Shown piece by piece: positions 23,405-35,935 of a stretch of 64,000 nt of DNA (its first letter is position 1; the number at the start of each line of letters is the position of its first letter). Where the stretch lies: NCBI RefSeq assembly GCF_963676685.1, contig NC_092346.1, positions 95,035,917 to 95,099,916 on the forward strand, in the 5' to 3' direction. Below the pieces are notes generated by a model. It did not search any database and was not told the DNA's origin. It saw nothing but the letters and a program-made list of their open reading frames with translations. This DNA comes from Mytilus edulis (Eukaryota > Mollusca > Bivalvia > Mytilida > Mytilidae). The position numbers and the translations under genes were made by a program.

Positions 23405-25920
23405 ATCTTAAATCCAAATGTCCTTATGAAGTAACTTAGGATTGACAGATCTTGTTATCTTTTACTGAACGATGAAATTTATGTGTAGCATGAAACTAAA
23501 ACTTTATTGACTAGAAATTAATTAAGACTATATAATTTAAAATGAATCTGTTGTTTAAAATATCTGCTTCCAAACTGACAAGAATTCCAGAAGCTTTGAA
23601 GAAATAAGTTGTTCGTCTTTTAGGAGACGAGCACATATAAGGGAGTTTAAAGAAGATAAAGAGATAATTTTCTATTTACGGGAGGGTTCAACAAATTTGG
23701 GATGATCTATGAAGAAAAACGCAAAAACAACAAAGAGATAGACATAGAAAAACTGGAGGAAGGACAGAGTAACAAGGAAAACAAGGAACCAGTATCAGAT
23801 GTATCAATAACATATACGGTTTCAATTTTTTTGCAAAAGACGCGGATGTCAACAGTCAATGTATCTTCAGTGATGATCATGGCCAAACTATTTGCAAATT
23901 CAAAGCTTATTAAAAGTCAAAGAGCTACAAACCAAAAAGTACAAAAAAGTAGCCAAAGTTTGGCCAACACAAACTTAAAATAGGGTATTGTAAATTTTTT
24001 TTTATCATTGATGACTAGTATATCAAATCTTCCAGTTTCTTTGAAAACAATATGTGTCTATGAATTGTCTGAAATATTAGCTGGTTTATAGTTGTTCTGT
24101 GTATACAATTAAGAGATAACCTTCTCCTTCTCCACAACGATATTGATTTTTAGAATCAGTATAAAAGAGAGAATAACGATCACCAATGGTTTTTTGGTTG
24201 GGTTTGTTCTTGCTCAGTCTTTGGATTTCTATGCTATGTATTTCTACTGTTGGTATGAGTGGAAATGATACAACCCTCCGTCAAAGTACAAATGTATTGA
24301 AAGTAAACAATTATAGATCAGAGTAAGTCCTTAAACACGACGCCATGTCTTATACCGAACAGCAAACTATGCAGGGCCAAAAATTACTAGTGTAAAGCAA
24401 TTCAAACAGGAAAAGCCAAATGACAAATCTATATAAAATCAAGAAACATTCATAAAACACTAGCAAACGACAATCACTGAACAACAGGCTCCAGACAGGT
24501 ATATACAAATGCAGCGGGTATAAAGGTTTTAACATCCGCCCACCCTCACTTTAACACGCGCTGGTAATGTAACATTTCAACAACAAAACACACTATAAAG
24601 TATCAAATATCAATCAATCAGTCTACTAATCGTTTTTTCCCGCCATAGCATTGTAATTATCTTTTCTACTTCTAGGTTAGGTATCTTTATAATCTTAATC
24701 TTAAGAAGATAATAACATTGTATTTATAAATTCTTCAAATCTATATTCACAGTAATTTTAAGCAAACTTTCTTAAATTGTTCAAATATATCCACGAAAAT
24801 AGTTAATTTTTTTTCAATCTTTGATTTTTTCTGAATATTTTGCCATCAAATTCTTTTCCGGAACTATTAATATTACAATCCGCTCAGAGGCTTTCAAGAC
24901 AGTTATATTGAAATATTTAATGGTACTGAGTTACCAGTTCTTATGACTCTTATGATCGAAATATCATAGGGCTATTGACAAAACACTATACATACAAAAT
25001 GCTGAGTTATAAAGAAAATGTGTCCTAATTTTGATTACATATACTGTTTATCGTTGAAAGGAAAAATTCCTTCTACGCTATAACAATTCTTCCCTGATGG
25101 AAAGGATGTCATTAAATTAGATTAAAATGATGAATAGTCCCAAGCGATGGACAAAATATAACGCCAAAAATACAATTAACAAAGGAAAACAATCAAAGGC
25201 TTGGAATTAAGTAGACAGTAAATACTAGAAATGAAACCGAAATAGACGACCTTGAATATAAAGTAGAGTTGGTAATGAGCTAACACAAGAATGTTGTAAC
25301 ATTGGGAATTAGTCAACACGATTCCAAACGTATTAATATTAATAAAGATAAATCAAAACAGTATATTAAATAAGGTTACTAAGTTTAATATTCTCCTTTT
25401 TGTTTATTCATTTTTATCAAGAATTTCTCAGAACCCTTTAATTTCACTCCATATGGTTGTATAATAAAACTTGACAACTGTGTTATTAGAAACTGCGAAA
25501 TCTGCCTTCTTAGGTCTATAAAATGAAGAAAACATGATACATGTTTGTTGTTGAACCTCTGCTGGCGATTGAGTTGCAACTTAAGAGAATTCGCTCATAG
25601 CTTGCTATACAGTGAATCATCTAGAAAATACGCACAAAGTGTAATATGTAATTCACCGAAAAGATATGATTGGCGCCAAAAAGTTTTTTTTTCTGTATTA
25701 ACCTGAAATAAGAAATATTGATAAATATTGAGATCGAGTTTTTTTTTATAAAGATGTTCCAGACCATATGAGTATTTGAACCGTACGCCGTCTGTCTAGA
25801 TTTAAGTTGGTCAAGTTTATTGGATACAAATATAAATTACAGATCAACATAACTGAAATCTTAAAATATTACAAAAAGTGCAATTGCAATTGAAACACAA
25901 GCTTAGAATTTTAACTATTA
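23405..25920. other. Non-coding DNA with T and RT-tail fragments
   Basis: Contains a purine-rich 93-codon plus frame at 23702-23983 with no recognisable motif and an in-frame stop just upstream. A short RT-tail fragment lies near 24190-24240 (GCTCAGTCTTTGGATTTCTA), and a T copy at 24260-24540. Otherwise AT-rich with no gene. Confidence 0.4.
24260..24540 (-). repeat. Dispersed repeat T, diverged minus copy
   Basis: In the reverse sense it carries the recurring blocks: the ATACAACCCTCCGTC end, a GGCCAAAAATTACTAG middle, and the head block CGACAATCACTGAACAACAG. These match 45108-45420 in order. Confidence 0.65.
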
Positions 25921-26040
25921 AAACTAGAGGCTCTCAAGAGTCTGTGTAGCTTACCTGTATTGTCTGATGCTTTGCAATTGGAAATCATGTTAAATAAGGT
26001 TAATTTAAGATTGTAATACATGTCTGTCTACAATCAACCC
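25921..26040 (-). repeat. Repeat G, 3'-end fragment
   Basis: Starts AACTAGAGGCTCTCAAGAGT, the reverse of the G 3' terminal stem-loop with CTCTAGTT instead of CTCTTGTT, then runs into GTAGCTTACCTG. The inner boundary is uncertain. Confidence 0.6.
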
Positions 26041-28344
26041 ATATGGTCCAAACACATGTGTATGCCGAGCCGTTACTAGACCGTACGAGTATCTTCAAAC
26101 GATCCGACCGTACGCGTAAGTCAGCCATCCCAATCGGATTTTTTTTTATAGATGATTCACAGGACAATTAAATGGAATAGGTTGGTCCCATTAGTTAAGA
26201 GATAGAAGCGCTTTCGTTTGATATTAATATAAATGAGCGTGAAATAAAGCATAAATGATCAATGTTTAAAAGAATAAGAAAAACAAGGTGACCTAAATTC
26301 ATCAAATACGGTTCACTGTTCAGAAAACTGCATAGGTATCCTGGTGAATGTCAACATAAAGAGGAATGTAAGACGAGGCGATACTACCAAGGGGGATACA
26401 TTTACATGGTTTAAGAGATGACGATTTATTGACAGTCAAAAATGAAAAGAAATCGAAAAGATTTATCAAATCTATGAGTAAGATATATTAGCCAAAGTGA
26501 AAACAACTGAAATTGTGCGTCAAATTGAGATTGGCAATACATTTGCAATGATGACCTGTATTCTTTAGGAATTTCTCTTCTTTCTAAACGTATCTGACAA
26601 AAAAACATGAAATATGTTTATACAAATTGCAAGACGGGCAGTATGGTTATGTCTATGTTAACTTTGAAACTGTACATAATTTCATCTAAATAAATAGAAA
26701 TATGAACTTTGCGGCAAACAAATCTAGCAACGCCATAAAACGTGACGTCTTTATATGACGTTCATTTTATCAAGTATATTTCTTTAAAAAAAGATTTAAA
26801 ATAGTTTTGAATTTGGTGTTATTTTCGAAGCGTTACAATTTTATTAATATAGAATTGTGTTTTGATGGTGTAATTATTGTCTTTTCTTCTTCTTTTTTTT
26901 TTTTAAATCAAAACAGTGTATGAAACTTCAAATTAAAAATAAAAAATATATATATATATGTTTTTTATAACTAAATGGCTAGTTTTTATTTTCTACATAT
27001 ACTTTTTTTTCAAGAAAATTCTATAATTTTGTCCAAATTTAGAAGAAGCTAACTTTTTTTAATTGCTTGCTTCTAGCAAACAATTTGCCATCATGTTTCC
27101 GTATACAGCGTGACCTTTCTCGTAAACAGTCGGTGATCTCAATACGCAAGTGCGAATGGAAAACCAAACGTAAACATCGCTCTGTCATAAAGATAAACTA
27201 CTCGTATATCTTATTGTACCTTTTATACATGTGCTTACCTGAATATCTATGCTTATTTGTTGAATGTTTACAACAATCGTTAAACTTCGGCTTCAAAACA
27301 CGACCATTAATTAGTTGCAATATTTTCACAACAACACTGACCGATTGAAATAATTTTTGACGATTATACGAAATTGATGCGAAAAAGTGATAAAATTGTG
27401 ACATGAGATTAAGTTTATGATATGTGTATGCATTGGTTCAAGAATTGGATTAACATTTTTTTCACCGGTCACTCGTTTCATATGACTTTAATCATGTTCA
27501 TATACTTATTGTTTACTAAAAGACATCCAAATGAAAGGGAGTTCGTACGACTTTCAAGAAGCAAATTCACTGGAAAATCATTTTGCATAAACAAATGGGA
27601 AATTGCTACAACAAATACAATAACAGACAAATCCCACAAAGGCATTGTAAAATCCTCATGATAAATTAAATCTCAAGTTCATGCTTATAAAGTGTAAACA
27701 TCCTGATGTTTCTAATCCTACTAATGCCTTATATATATGTATACATGGAAATAAAAAATAAATAATAAGATTACCTACTAAATTCAGTTTGTAGACATCA
27801 ACAAAGTTTAGAGAACTAATTAAAATTATGTAAACTGCTTTAGGTGAAGCTATACCATTCATACATATTCTATTCCACGAAAATATATTGATATATTGAG
27901 AGAGATACAACAGTATTCAAACAAACACAATTAAATATGTATTAGACAATATCTGAAAAAGTCTAATTTTTGGCAATACGATAAAACTAAACAAAAATGT
28001 CTTTAGACCCGGTATTTTAAAATAGCACAAATCAAAGAACACACATTGAGGATTCTGTAATTCAAACAATTCTTAAATGTGGTAACAATGGCAATTTTAA
28101 AAATAGTACAAATAAAATCCAGTTCTTTCCTGTTACCAAAGTGAATCAATATAAAAAAAGTTTCTAATGGGAATAAGGAATAAGTTTAAGACACTATTTG
28201 TGGTTTACTAGTATATCCTGCGATAGTTTATCAAATGCCAATTATTGATTTTAGCATTTGCAATACAAAAGTTTTAGAAATATACTTAAATATAGTCAGA
28301 TATGTCGGTAACATGAAAAAATCTTGAGTAAAAGGACAACGGTA
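26041..28344. other. Non-coding DNA, no gene recognised
   Basis: AT-rich, with a TA run at 26946-26959. Opposite-strand frames at 27067-27348 and 27198-27404 overlap and look incidental. No recurring repeat was found. Confidence 0.4.
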
Positions 28345-28562
28345 ACAGGATAAAGTTGGTATGGCGTTCATTATCACCGAACTACTATATATTTTGTTAA
28401 GGGCCAGCTGAAGGACGCCTCCGGTAGCGGGAATTTCTCGTTACATTGAAGACCTGTTGGTGACCTTCTGTTGTTGTCTGCTCTATGGTCGGGTTGTTGT
28501 CTCTTTGGCACATTCCCCATTTCCATTATCAATTTTAACAGAAATGATTTTTTTCTCAAAAA
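28345..28562 (-). repeat. Dispersed repeat A, minus copy
   Basis: Reverse of the copies at 33407-33790 and 50212-50432. It shares GGCGTTCATTATCACCGAAC, GGGCCAGCTGAAGGACGCCT, GAAGACCTGTTGGTGACCTT and CATTCCCCATTTCCATT. Confidence 0.85.
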
Positions 28563-30309
28563 AATGCTTTATTTTATAGTTTAAGAAAAATACATCATTT
28601 CAGATTGGTCACAATTGGAAGATAACAGCAATCAATGTCATTTATCCTTTGGAACTGTATTTGCAAAATGAAAAATCTGCCTAGGTAATGAAATATTCTA
28701 AAATAAATTCCTTTCTGTTACTATCTACTATACTAGAATTGCACAATGTTCTCTGCTGTTATCAAAAGCAAAAAACCTATTTTTTCTTTCAATATACTGT
28801 ATATTATTTTGAAACTTATTTAAAATGGTGATGATAACTTATATAGATTGACCTTTTGATTCATCAGTGAAATTGTCTTGAAATCCTTCGTGTTACTGAT
28901 TATGGTTATGCTGTTACTTTTTATCAGGTAACATGACAGAACATAACAGAAAGGAATTACGCAGTACTTTTTGTTCATTTACTGGAATTGTGTAGAAGTT
29001 TACTTCCATCTACATATCAATTTGATAAGATACTATAAAAACACATGTACTGTTATAGTACTGACAATGAAATATTCTCAGAAGATAAACAAAAAGGCTG
29101 AACCAGGAGAGAACAACAAAATCATTTTTCTCTAACTTCATAATTTTGGGGAGTTCAGATTTTTCGAACTGGCTCCTATTCATCTAAACATATGGAGTCA
29201 TACATTCAGGAAATGCTGATATTCATGTTGCATTACAAGAAATTAATTTTTGGTCTTTTAAACGTGTCCACAGGTGAAAAAAACAGCGGTAACAGGAGGG
29301 AAATTATCCCTGGGGACAACATTTAAGAGACCTTTAAAAATGCAAATTTTCATACATGCTTTAGTTATAACAAAATCAGACCAGTAATGGAGAAGTTTTA
29401 TATATAATCTATCAGATTTGTGAAAATCGAAAGGCTGTTTACTTAATTTAGATATTCTTTGAATGATTTTATTTTCAGAAAATAACAGGGGACAACATAA
29501 TTTTTTGGGGATTGACCATTTAAATCATAATATTTAATTAGAAGAAATATTAAAAAGAATGTTTAATTGGGTGCAGTTGGCGCATTATATACTCTAGCTA
29601 ATACTTAACTTAAAATTTTCCAAAAAGATTCCTGAATAATAAAAAAAGTTGCTGGTGAAAGATGGGACATGGAAATTAGACTTTTTCAGATATTGTCTCA
29701 TATAATATTATTTAAACGAAACGTACAAAAAGGTTCATCTTGTATTGTTTTGAATGCTGGCTACCGTGGTCTAATGACAATTTGCTGACCACAAACTGGA
29801 ATGGGAGCACTATAAAGTTTACAAGAAATCTCCGCTATGATTTAAATTTGTACAAACGAATGACCGCAAAACATTCACAAGAACAAACAGAAAAAAAAAA
29901 ATGAAGTCATGCTCATTAAGTGCTAATAATGCTGAAAGTTAAATAAAATGTCCGCTTAATGTTTACTAGTATTTAGTGTAATTTAATCTGACAGTTAATT
30001 TCAGGTTTTATCTATTCTAATAGAGAATAAGTGTTTGCGGAAATTTGAGTGAAATGAAATCTTTGATGAAATAAGTTGTTACTATTGTTTGTGCTAGTCG
30101 GGTTCTAGAAAAGAAGATTGCTTCCTTATCAGTGTGGTCATTATAATTTTTAAGGTTTCAATCATATCTACTTGTATCTACTGGTATCCTATTATATGAT
30201 AATGTAGGTAATCCTATCCTTATATATGTAAAACCAGGTCAAGAATATGGCAGTTGTTATCAAATAGTTCATTTCTATCAATGTTGCATTGCCGTGTGTT
30301 TTATTGCAC
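28563..30309. other. Non-coding DNA, nothing recognised
   Basis: AT-rich, with no repeat shared within the window and no convincing reading frame. The phrase CGGTAACAGGA recurs near 28340 and 29288 without further similarity. Confidence 0.4.
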
Positions 30310-30806
30310 CTCCCTCAATGTGTCTGTTCTGTCGTTGTTTCCTCTTGAAGTTGATGCGTTTCCCTCGGTTTTAGTTTGTAAATAGTTATCAAAAGTACCA
30401 GGATTATAATTTTAAACGCCAGACGCGCGTTTCGTCTACATAAGACTCATCAGTGACGCTCAGATAAAAATAGTTCAAAAAGCCAAATAAGTACAAAGTT
30501 GAAGAGCATTAGGACCCAAAATTCCAAAAAGTTGTGCCAAATACGGCTAAGGTAATCTACTCCTGGGGTAAGAAAATCCTTAGTTTTTTGAAAAATTGAA
30601 AGTTTTGTAAACAGAAAATTTCTAAAAATGACCATATAATTGATATTCATGTCAACACCGAAGTGCTGACTACTGGGCTGGTTATACCCTCGGGGACGAA
30701 ACATCCACCAGCAGTGGTATCGACCCAGTGTAACACGGATTTGTTCTTTATCAATCGATTTATGACTTTTGAACAGCGATATACTACTGTTGCCTTTATT
30801 TAATTG
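30310..30806 (-). repeat. Dispersed repeat J, minus copy, split by repeat I
   Basis: The left part (30310-30381) has TCGTTGTTTCCTCTTGAAG and TGCGTTTCCCTCGGTTTTAG. The right part (about 30738-30806) has ATCGATTTATGACTTTTGAA and ends ATACTACTGTTGCCTTTATT. The two halves flank a repeat I copy and match consecutive parts of J at 889-1140. Confidence 0.75.
30382..30735 (-). repeat. Dispersed repeat I, longest copy
   Basis: Contains CGCCAGACGCGCGTTTCGTC, AAGACTCATCAGTGACGCTC and AAGTTGAAGAGCATTAGGAC. It extends through TTGATATTCATGTCAACACC and ends near GCAGTGGTATCGACCCAGTG. The 84-codon minus frame here is incidental. Confidence 0.8.
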
Positions 30807-32029
30807 ATGCTAGACTTTCCTACCGTGGCAGGCCTTACCTATAACGATGTTTAATTACTTAAATCATTCATGCATATTATCGTTACCTTTTATTATGTTA
30901 TTTAATTATTTATTGATAATTATTACTTTCAGAACAAGGTTTTTCTATCCGGAGACAATATCCTTCAGAAACAAGTCTTGTCTATTTCTCAGATTATTAT
31001 TATTATTTTATTATTATTAAGTTTCCTTTTTCTATTTTAAGAACAAGGGTTCCTTATCCTTTTGTCATACAATTCACGGTCCAGTGATTAAAACAAGGCT
31101 TCCCTATTTCATTAGATCTCAGATAAAGATGCACTTTACTTTTACGATACTTAACTTTTTCGTAGGACAACGCTTTCCTATCCTTACAAATTTTATAGCA
31201 ATAACATTTGATATGAAAAAGGCTTCCTTGTTTTCCTGATTTCTGTTCCTCTAATTCGGTGCAACCATTTTTAACTCAATTTTACAGGACTTCCCTGTCT
31301 CATTCATCTCCGGTTATAATATAGGGCTTCCTTATTTGTATTATGTTTTTTCTTCCTTGTTTTCTAGACTTCTCTGTCTCGATCTATGATTGAAAAGGGC
31401 TTCCCTATCCAACCATGCATAGTCTTCGTCTAAATCAAATTGTTGAGGAATATAGATTATCGATCAGGGGCCGGTAACAAGAACCATTCTTATGTCTTAC
31501 GAACGTCTAAAGGGCGTCTTAAGATTTAAGCATGTAACAAGACCCAACCTCAGACCTATCTTAGAATGATTGACAGCCCTTAATGTTTTGAAAAAGTGCA
31601 TGATTTAAGAACGATTCTTACATCTACCTTAAGGCGATCTTACTAATTCCGGTAAAACAAAATCGTTCATAATTTTGGTCAGTTATTAAGTGTTTTTAAA
31701 ACAAACTTAGCAACTTAGGGGTGTACCAAGAACAATTCGCAATAGCTTCACTTGATATGTTTTGTAAGAGTGGTCCCGACTACTCTTATCTGTACATTCA
31801 CTTGTTAATAATAGAACAAGTTGCTTAAAAAAAGTAAATACGAGAACCTTAGAACTTTTTTATTCTAATTATTAATTCATCTGAATAGGGAATTATATAT
31901 CAGTGTTTTCTTGGCCATGTGTGTAGGGGATGATAGTTTATCTTTATTGTAAATCATTACAATTTTGGCTTGTTGAGAGACGTGTTAGATATAAAGCAAG
32001 GAGAAATTTGTGACCTTTTTCAATTTTAA

Positions 32030-32325
32030 ACAAAGAGATCCAAATGGTGAAGTTTAAATCATCACTTCTTAAATTTTACGGAAGCAATCAAGAGTTAATT
32101 GACCATGGAATATCCGTTATACAGATACAGATATGTTCATTATGTCGTAACTACAGTTCCATTCCCTTTTCACGAATCTGACCTAACGAATTAGACTATT
32201 TAACGGTTTCGTATTATAATGAGCAACACGATGGGCGCCACACGTGGAGCAGGATCTGCTTACCCTTCCGGATCATCTGAAATCATCCCCAGTTTTTAGA
32301 GGGTTCCGTGTTGCTATTATATACC
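32030..32325 (+). mobile_element. 5'-truncated RT-family copy, diverged
   Basis: Begins in the RT C-terminal coding region (GATCCAAATGGTGAAGTTTA) and passes the GTCGTAACTAC and GAGCAGGATCTGCTTACCCT blocks. It breaks near TTTTTAGAGGGTTCCGTGTT, after which the sequence changes to repeat K. It is more diverged than the copies at 20559 and 22840. Confidence 0.7.
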
Positions 32326-32329
32326 TATT

Positions 32330-32575
32330 TTTGACTTTTTTGCCTATTGTGTCTGTTTTGTTCACGCATCGTTATGAATATAATGGAATTTGATAAGACT
32401 GTCATACAAGTGAGAGGTTCAGCTCTTTAAACCAAGTTCAATCCATCATTTTTTACTCTTTGAAAATGCCAGGAATATGACAAGTGTCGTCCATTCGTTT
32501 GATGTGTTTAATCATTTGAGTTTGGTTAGGGATTTTCCTTGGAGTTCAGTATTTTTGTGATTTTATTTTTTGTAA
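32330..32575 (+). repeat. Dispersed repeat K, 3' part
   Basis: Starts near TTGTGTCTGTTTTGTTCACG and shares AAGACTGTCATACAAGTGAG, GCCAGGAATATGACAAG and TTCAGTATTTTTGTGATTTT with 47645-48705. Confidence 0.8.
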
Positions 32576-32604
32576 GAAGGCTTTCAAAAATATTGTTTAA
32601 AGTG

Positions 32605-32700
32605 AAAAAATATAGGAAGATGTGGTATGAGTGCCAATAAGACAACTCTCCATCCAAATAACAATTTATAAAAGTAAACCATTCTAGTAGTTATTTGACC
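32605..32700 (-). repeat. Dispersed repeat T, terminal part
   Basis: Starts TATAGGAAGATGTGGTATGA and continues GTGCCAATAAGACAACTCTC, the reverse of the T 3' end seen at 41250-41300. Confidence 0.75.
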
Positions 32701-33406
32701 GAAATGAAATTAGGGTAGAAAAAAAGCCTACGTCATTTATACAAGATTCAAATCCTCCAATTGGCCTGGTGAATAATAGGGCACTCAAAAGAAAAAGCAC
32801 TGATGGATTGTCCTGAGACAAGCATATGTTTTATTAAAATAATAATGGTCTATAAGCAGTTAAATTAATTTCATGTTTGAAGCGGTGCAAATTTTTTAAT
32901 TCAATTTGACTTTTATCAAAAAGGGCCGGAAGAATAATGGTGGTCTGAGGCCAGAATTGTTTTCTTAAGTTAAATGGGTAGTTGATTGTTATACGCATTT
33001 TATCGTTCATTAAAACGTTTTTATGATTCCTTTAAGGTGATTCTAATTTCTTTGCGAGGAACCAATAACGGAAACGCCAAAAAATTATTAAGAACTCGTA
33101 ACTTGAAAACTATTACGATGCAACTTAAGGGGGAAATAAGACCGATCTACGAACAACCTGAGGTAGCTTTGATTTACACTATTTGAATGATCTTAGGATT
33201 ATCTTATCTTCCCCTTAATTCAATACTTACGATCTCTCTTAATAAAATTTCTTGTTTCCGGTCCCAACTGTATTGGCCCCCGATCCTTGGGTCGAATACT
33301 GCTTATCTATCACAGAGCCAATACAGAAACAGCCAGTTAATATTAATCTAACATGTATGTCTTCTTCCTTATCTGTCTGGTAGATCTATCTCTGGTTTTT
33401 TTGTTT

Positions 33407-33790
33407 TATAAAATTGAGAATGGAAATGGGGAATGTGCCAAAGAGACAACAACCCGACCATAGAAAAAAACAACAGCAGAAGGTCACCAAAAGGTCTTCA
33501 ATGTAGCGAGAAATTCCCGCACCCGGAGGCGTCCTTCAACTGTCCCCTAAACAAATATATAATAGTTCAGTGATAATGAACGCCATACTAATTTCAAAAT
33601 TGTACACAAGAAACTAAAATTAAAATAATACAATAAAATTGAGAATGGAAATGGGGAATGTGTCAAAGAGACAACAACCCGCCCAAATAAAAAACAACAG
33701 CAGAGGGTCACCAACAGGTCTTCAATGTAGCGAGAAATTCCCGCACCCGGAGGCGTCCTTCAGCTGGCCCCTAAACAAATATTATATAAG
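33407..33790 (+). repeat. Dispersed repeat A, two copies in tandem
   Basis: Two direct copies, at about 33407-33623 and 33632-33790. Each starts AAAATTGAGAATGGAAATGG and runs through AGAAATTCCCGCACCCGGAG and GCGTCCTTCA. The second copy stops early, after CCCCTAAACAAATATTATAT, where a T-head fragment follows at 33795. Confidence 0.85.
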
Positions 33791-35935
33791 ACTAGCAAAG
33801 GCCAGAGGCTCCTGACTTGGGACAGGCGCAAAAATGCGGTAGTATTCTCAATTCGCTTTCTTCAATCAATTTATATGAAAAGGCAATCGGAATATTAGAG
33901 GAAATACATGTCAAATAAAAAAGGTCTACTACCAATTCATTAACGAAACAATTAAAAGGATAACCGACAACAAGTCCGAAAAGAGGTTTATGTACCAATA
34001 AAAGAAGACTACGAAAACGTTGATGTTATACATTTCATTGCAGGAAATTCTAGAAAGCAGACCAATTTATGTGTTAGACCAAAGCCTTTTGCAATACAGT
34101 TTAAGACGCGAAAGTTTAGAAACAGAGGCAATGCCAGCCATAGATGTTTTAATAATTCATCCGTCATGGCATACGAAGTTCAATGATTCATACACGATAT
34201 TGTCGCATTCGTCGGTCTAAAATAAGTGATATATGAATTAAAACAATTCTTGCAACTAGTACAAATAAAACACTTATGTTTTAGCTGCGATACAACCTTT
34301 TCAATGGGAGATGATTTTTACGTCTTTGTATTGGTTTTCAATCATCGAGCCTTTGGTCATACCAGCACATGAAAGGTCAATTCCACCACGAGATCCTTAA
34401 CGCGACATGAATTTCATTACGCAAATCAAACTTGTCAAATGACTAATGTCTATGCACATGGAAGCTGGGAACAAATAATGTATCCCAGTAATTCTAGATA
34501 TAAATTGACAATAGAACAATAAAGGATGAACACAAATCAGCAGAACTTGTTAACCAAAAGTTAAATGTGATATAAAGCTAAACATGTATATTTGTAAAAA
34601 AAAACCAACAACATCAAAAGCTGGCACCTTGCATAAATAGCTTTTGTCTGCAGTTAATGCAAATGTTGGATGGATGACGTTCTGCCTTATAAACATTAAA
34701 ATAAAAAATTGAAGTGATATTTCTATTTTGTCTTGTTTTTTGTTAATCACAATTGACAGATGTAGTACAATGTAAGATCAGAGTCTGAACTCTGACCACA
34801 TTTTATTTGTACCATAAAAACTTAAGTTCATATTCTCTTTTTTTAACATTTAGATTTCAAAAGTGACTGATTTATTTCTAACTTTGAATGTTTGTGGCCA
34901 CGGCGTTGTTAGTTTATTTTGAACTTATAAGTTTGAATTTCCATTTAGTATCTTTCGCCTCTCTTTTACCTCTTCTTAAAAATTTCAAGCAATATAAACA
35001 ATCCAAATAAATGAATATGTTTTTTTTCAAGCGTAATAAATTACTACTAAATTTATAAGACAATCATTTCGTTATAGACATTAACCAAATTTACATTTTA
35101 AACGATTTGATTGGAAAGGGAGTTGTAATTACCTTTTTAAAACGTTGCACACTCAAAACATTTATCACTTCATAATCTAAACACTTAATGTAATAACATA
35201 CAATCGAAAAATGACAATTATAACACTAAACTTTTCTAGAAATGGAATTATGTAACAAATGTCTATAAATTTGAAAATGTAAAGCAGTTAAAACCATAAA
35301 TTTCAATTTGGACCTAAATGATCGCTCTTATGATTGATCACAATATAGTTTACTTGAATTTATTAATACGAAAACTCTTTAAATATTGCTTAACCTTTTA
35401 ATTTAGATCACAATGACATTTAAAACGGACATTAATCTCTTTACTACGTTGAAATTTATTTTCAATGATTCACTTGTATCTGGTGATATTTTGAAACTTT
35501 CCTGAATCTTCCATGTGGTTCAGGTTTTTTGTTTAGTTTTCAAAATGTGATTTTAGTTTCCAAATTTTATCTCCTGAAAAGGGCCAGTTTATCGTATCCA
35601 GTACTTACCGGCGTAAATCATAAAGTTGACTTGACATTATTCTGTTCCATCAACATGGATCCAAATATAATTATGGATCGCTGCCACAAAACCACCGATC
35701 TTTAATTCGCAAAAATGGTTTTCCTCGGGAATGTCATTTGAAACGGGCTTGATGTCGGCATTTTGTTTTAAGTTTGATGCCGCAATAAATCGCTATTGCT
35801 TCCACTATTCACAATGCATAAACATCAGACGCCACCTGTATAGTACATGTCCGTTTATACATTTTGAAATTATTAAGAAACTAAGGTTTAACTCTTTCAG
35901 GCAAAGTTGACTTTAGATGAATTTTGCAATTTATT
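33791..35935. other. Non-coding DNA with small repeat fragments
   Basis: A T head fragment lies at 33795-33830 (AGAGGCTCCTGACTTGGGAC) and an RT-tail end fragment at 34890-34975 (ACGGCGTTGTTAGTTTATTT to GTATCTTTCGCCTCTCTTTT). The frame at 34020-34220 has no motif I recognise. The rest is AT-rich with no gene. Confidence 0.4.

Larger units (their letters stand above)
31465..33270. mobile_element. Putative MITE/DNA element with nested insertions
   Basis: The left end at 31465 (CAGGGGCCGGTAACAAGAA) is the imperfect inverted repeat of the right end at 33251-33270 (CTTGTTTCCGGTCCCAACTG), matching at about 20 positions. AAG/CTT-rich subterminal sequence lies inside both ends. The interior holds an RT-family copy, a K copy and a T fragment, so the original element was shorter. 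No target-site duplication could be fixed. The pairing of these two ends is inference. Confidence 0.5.
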
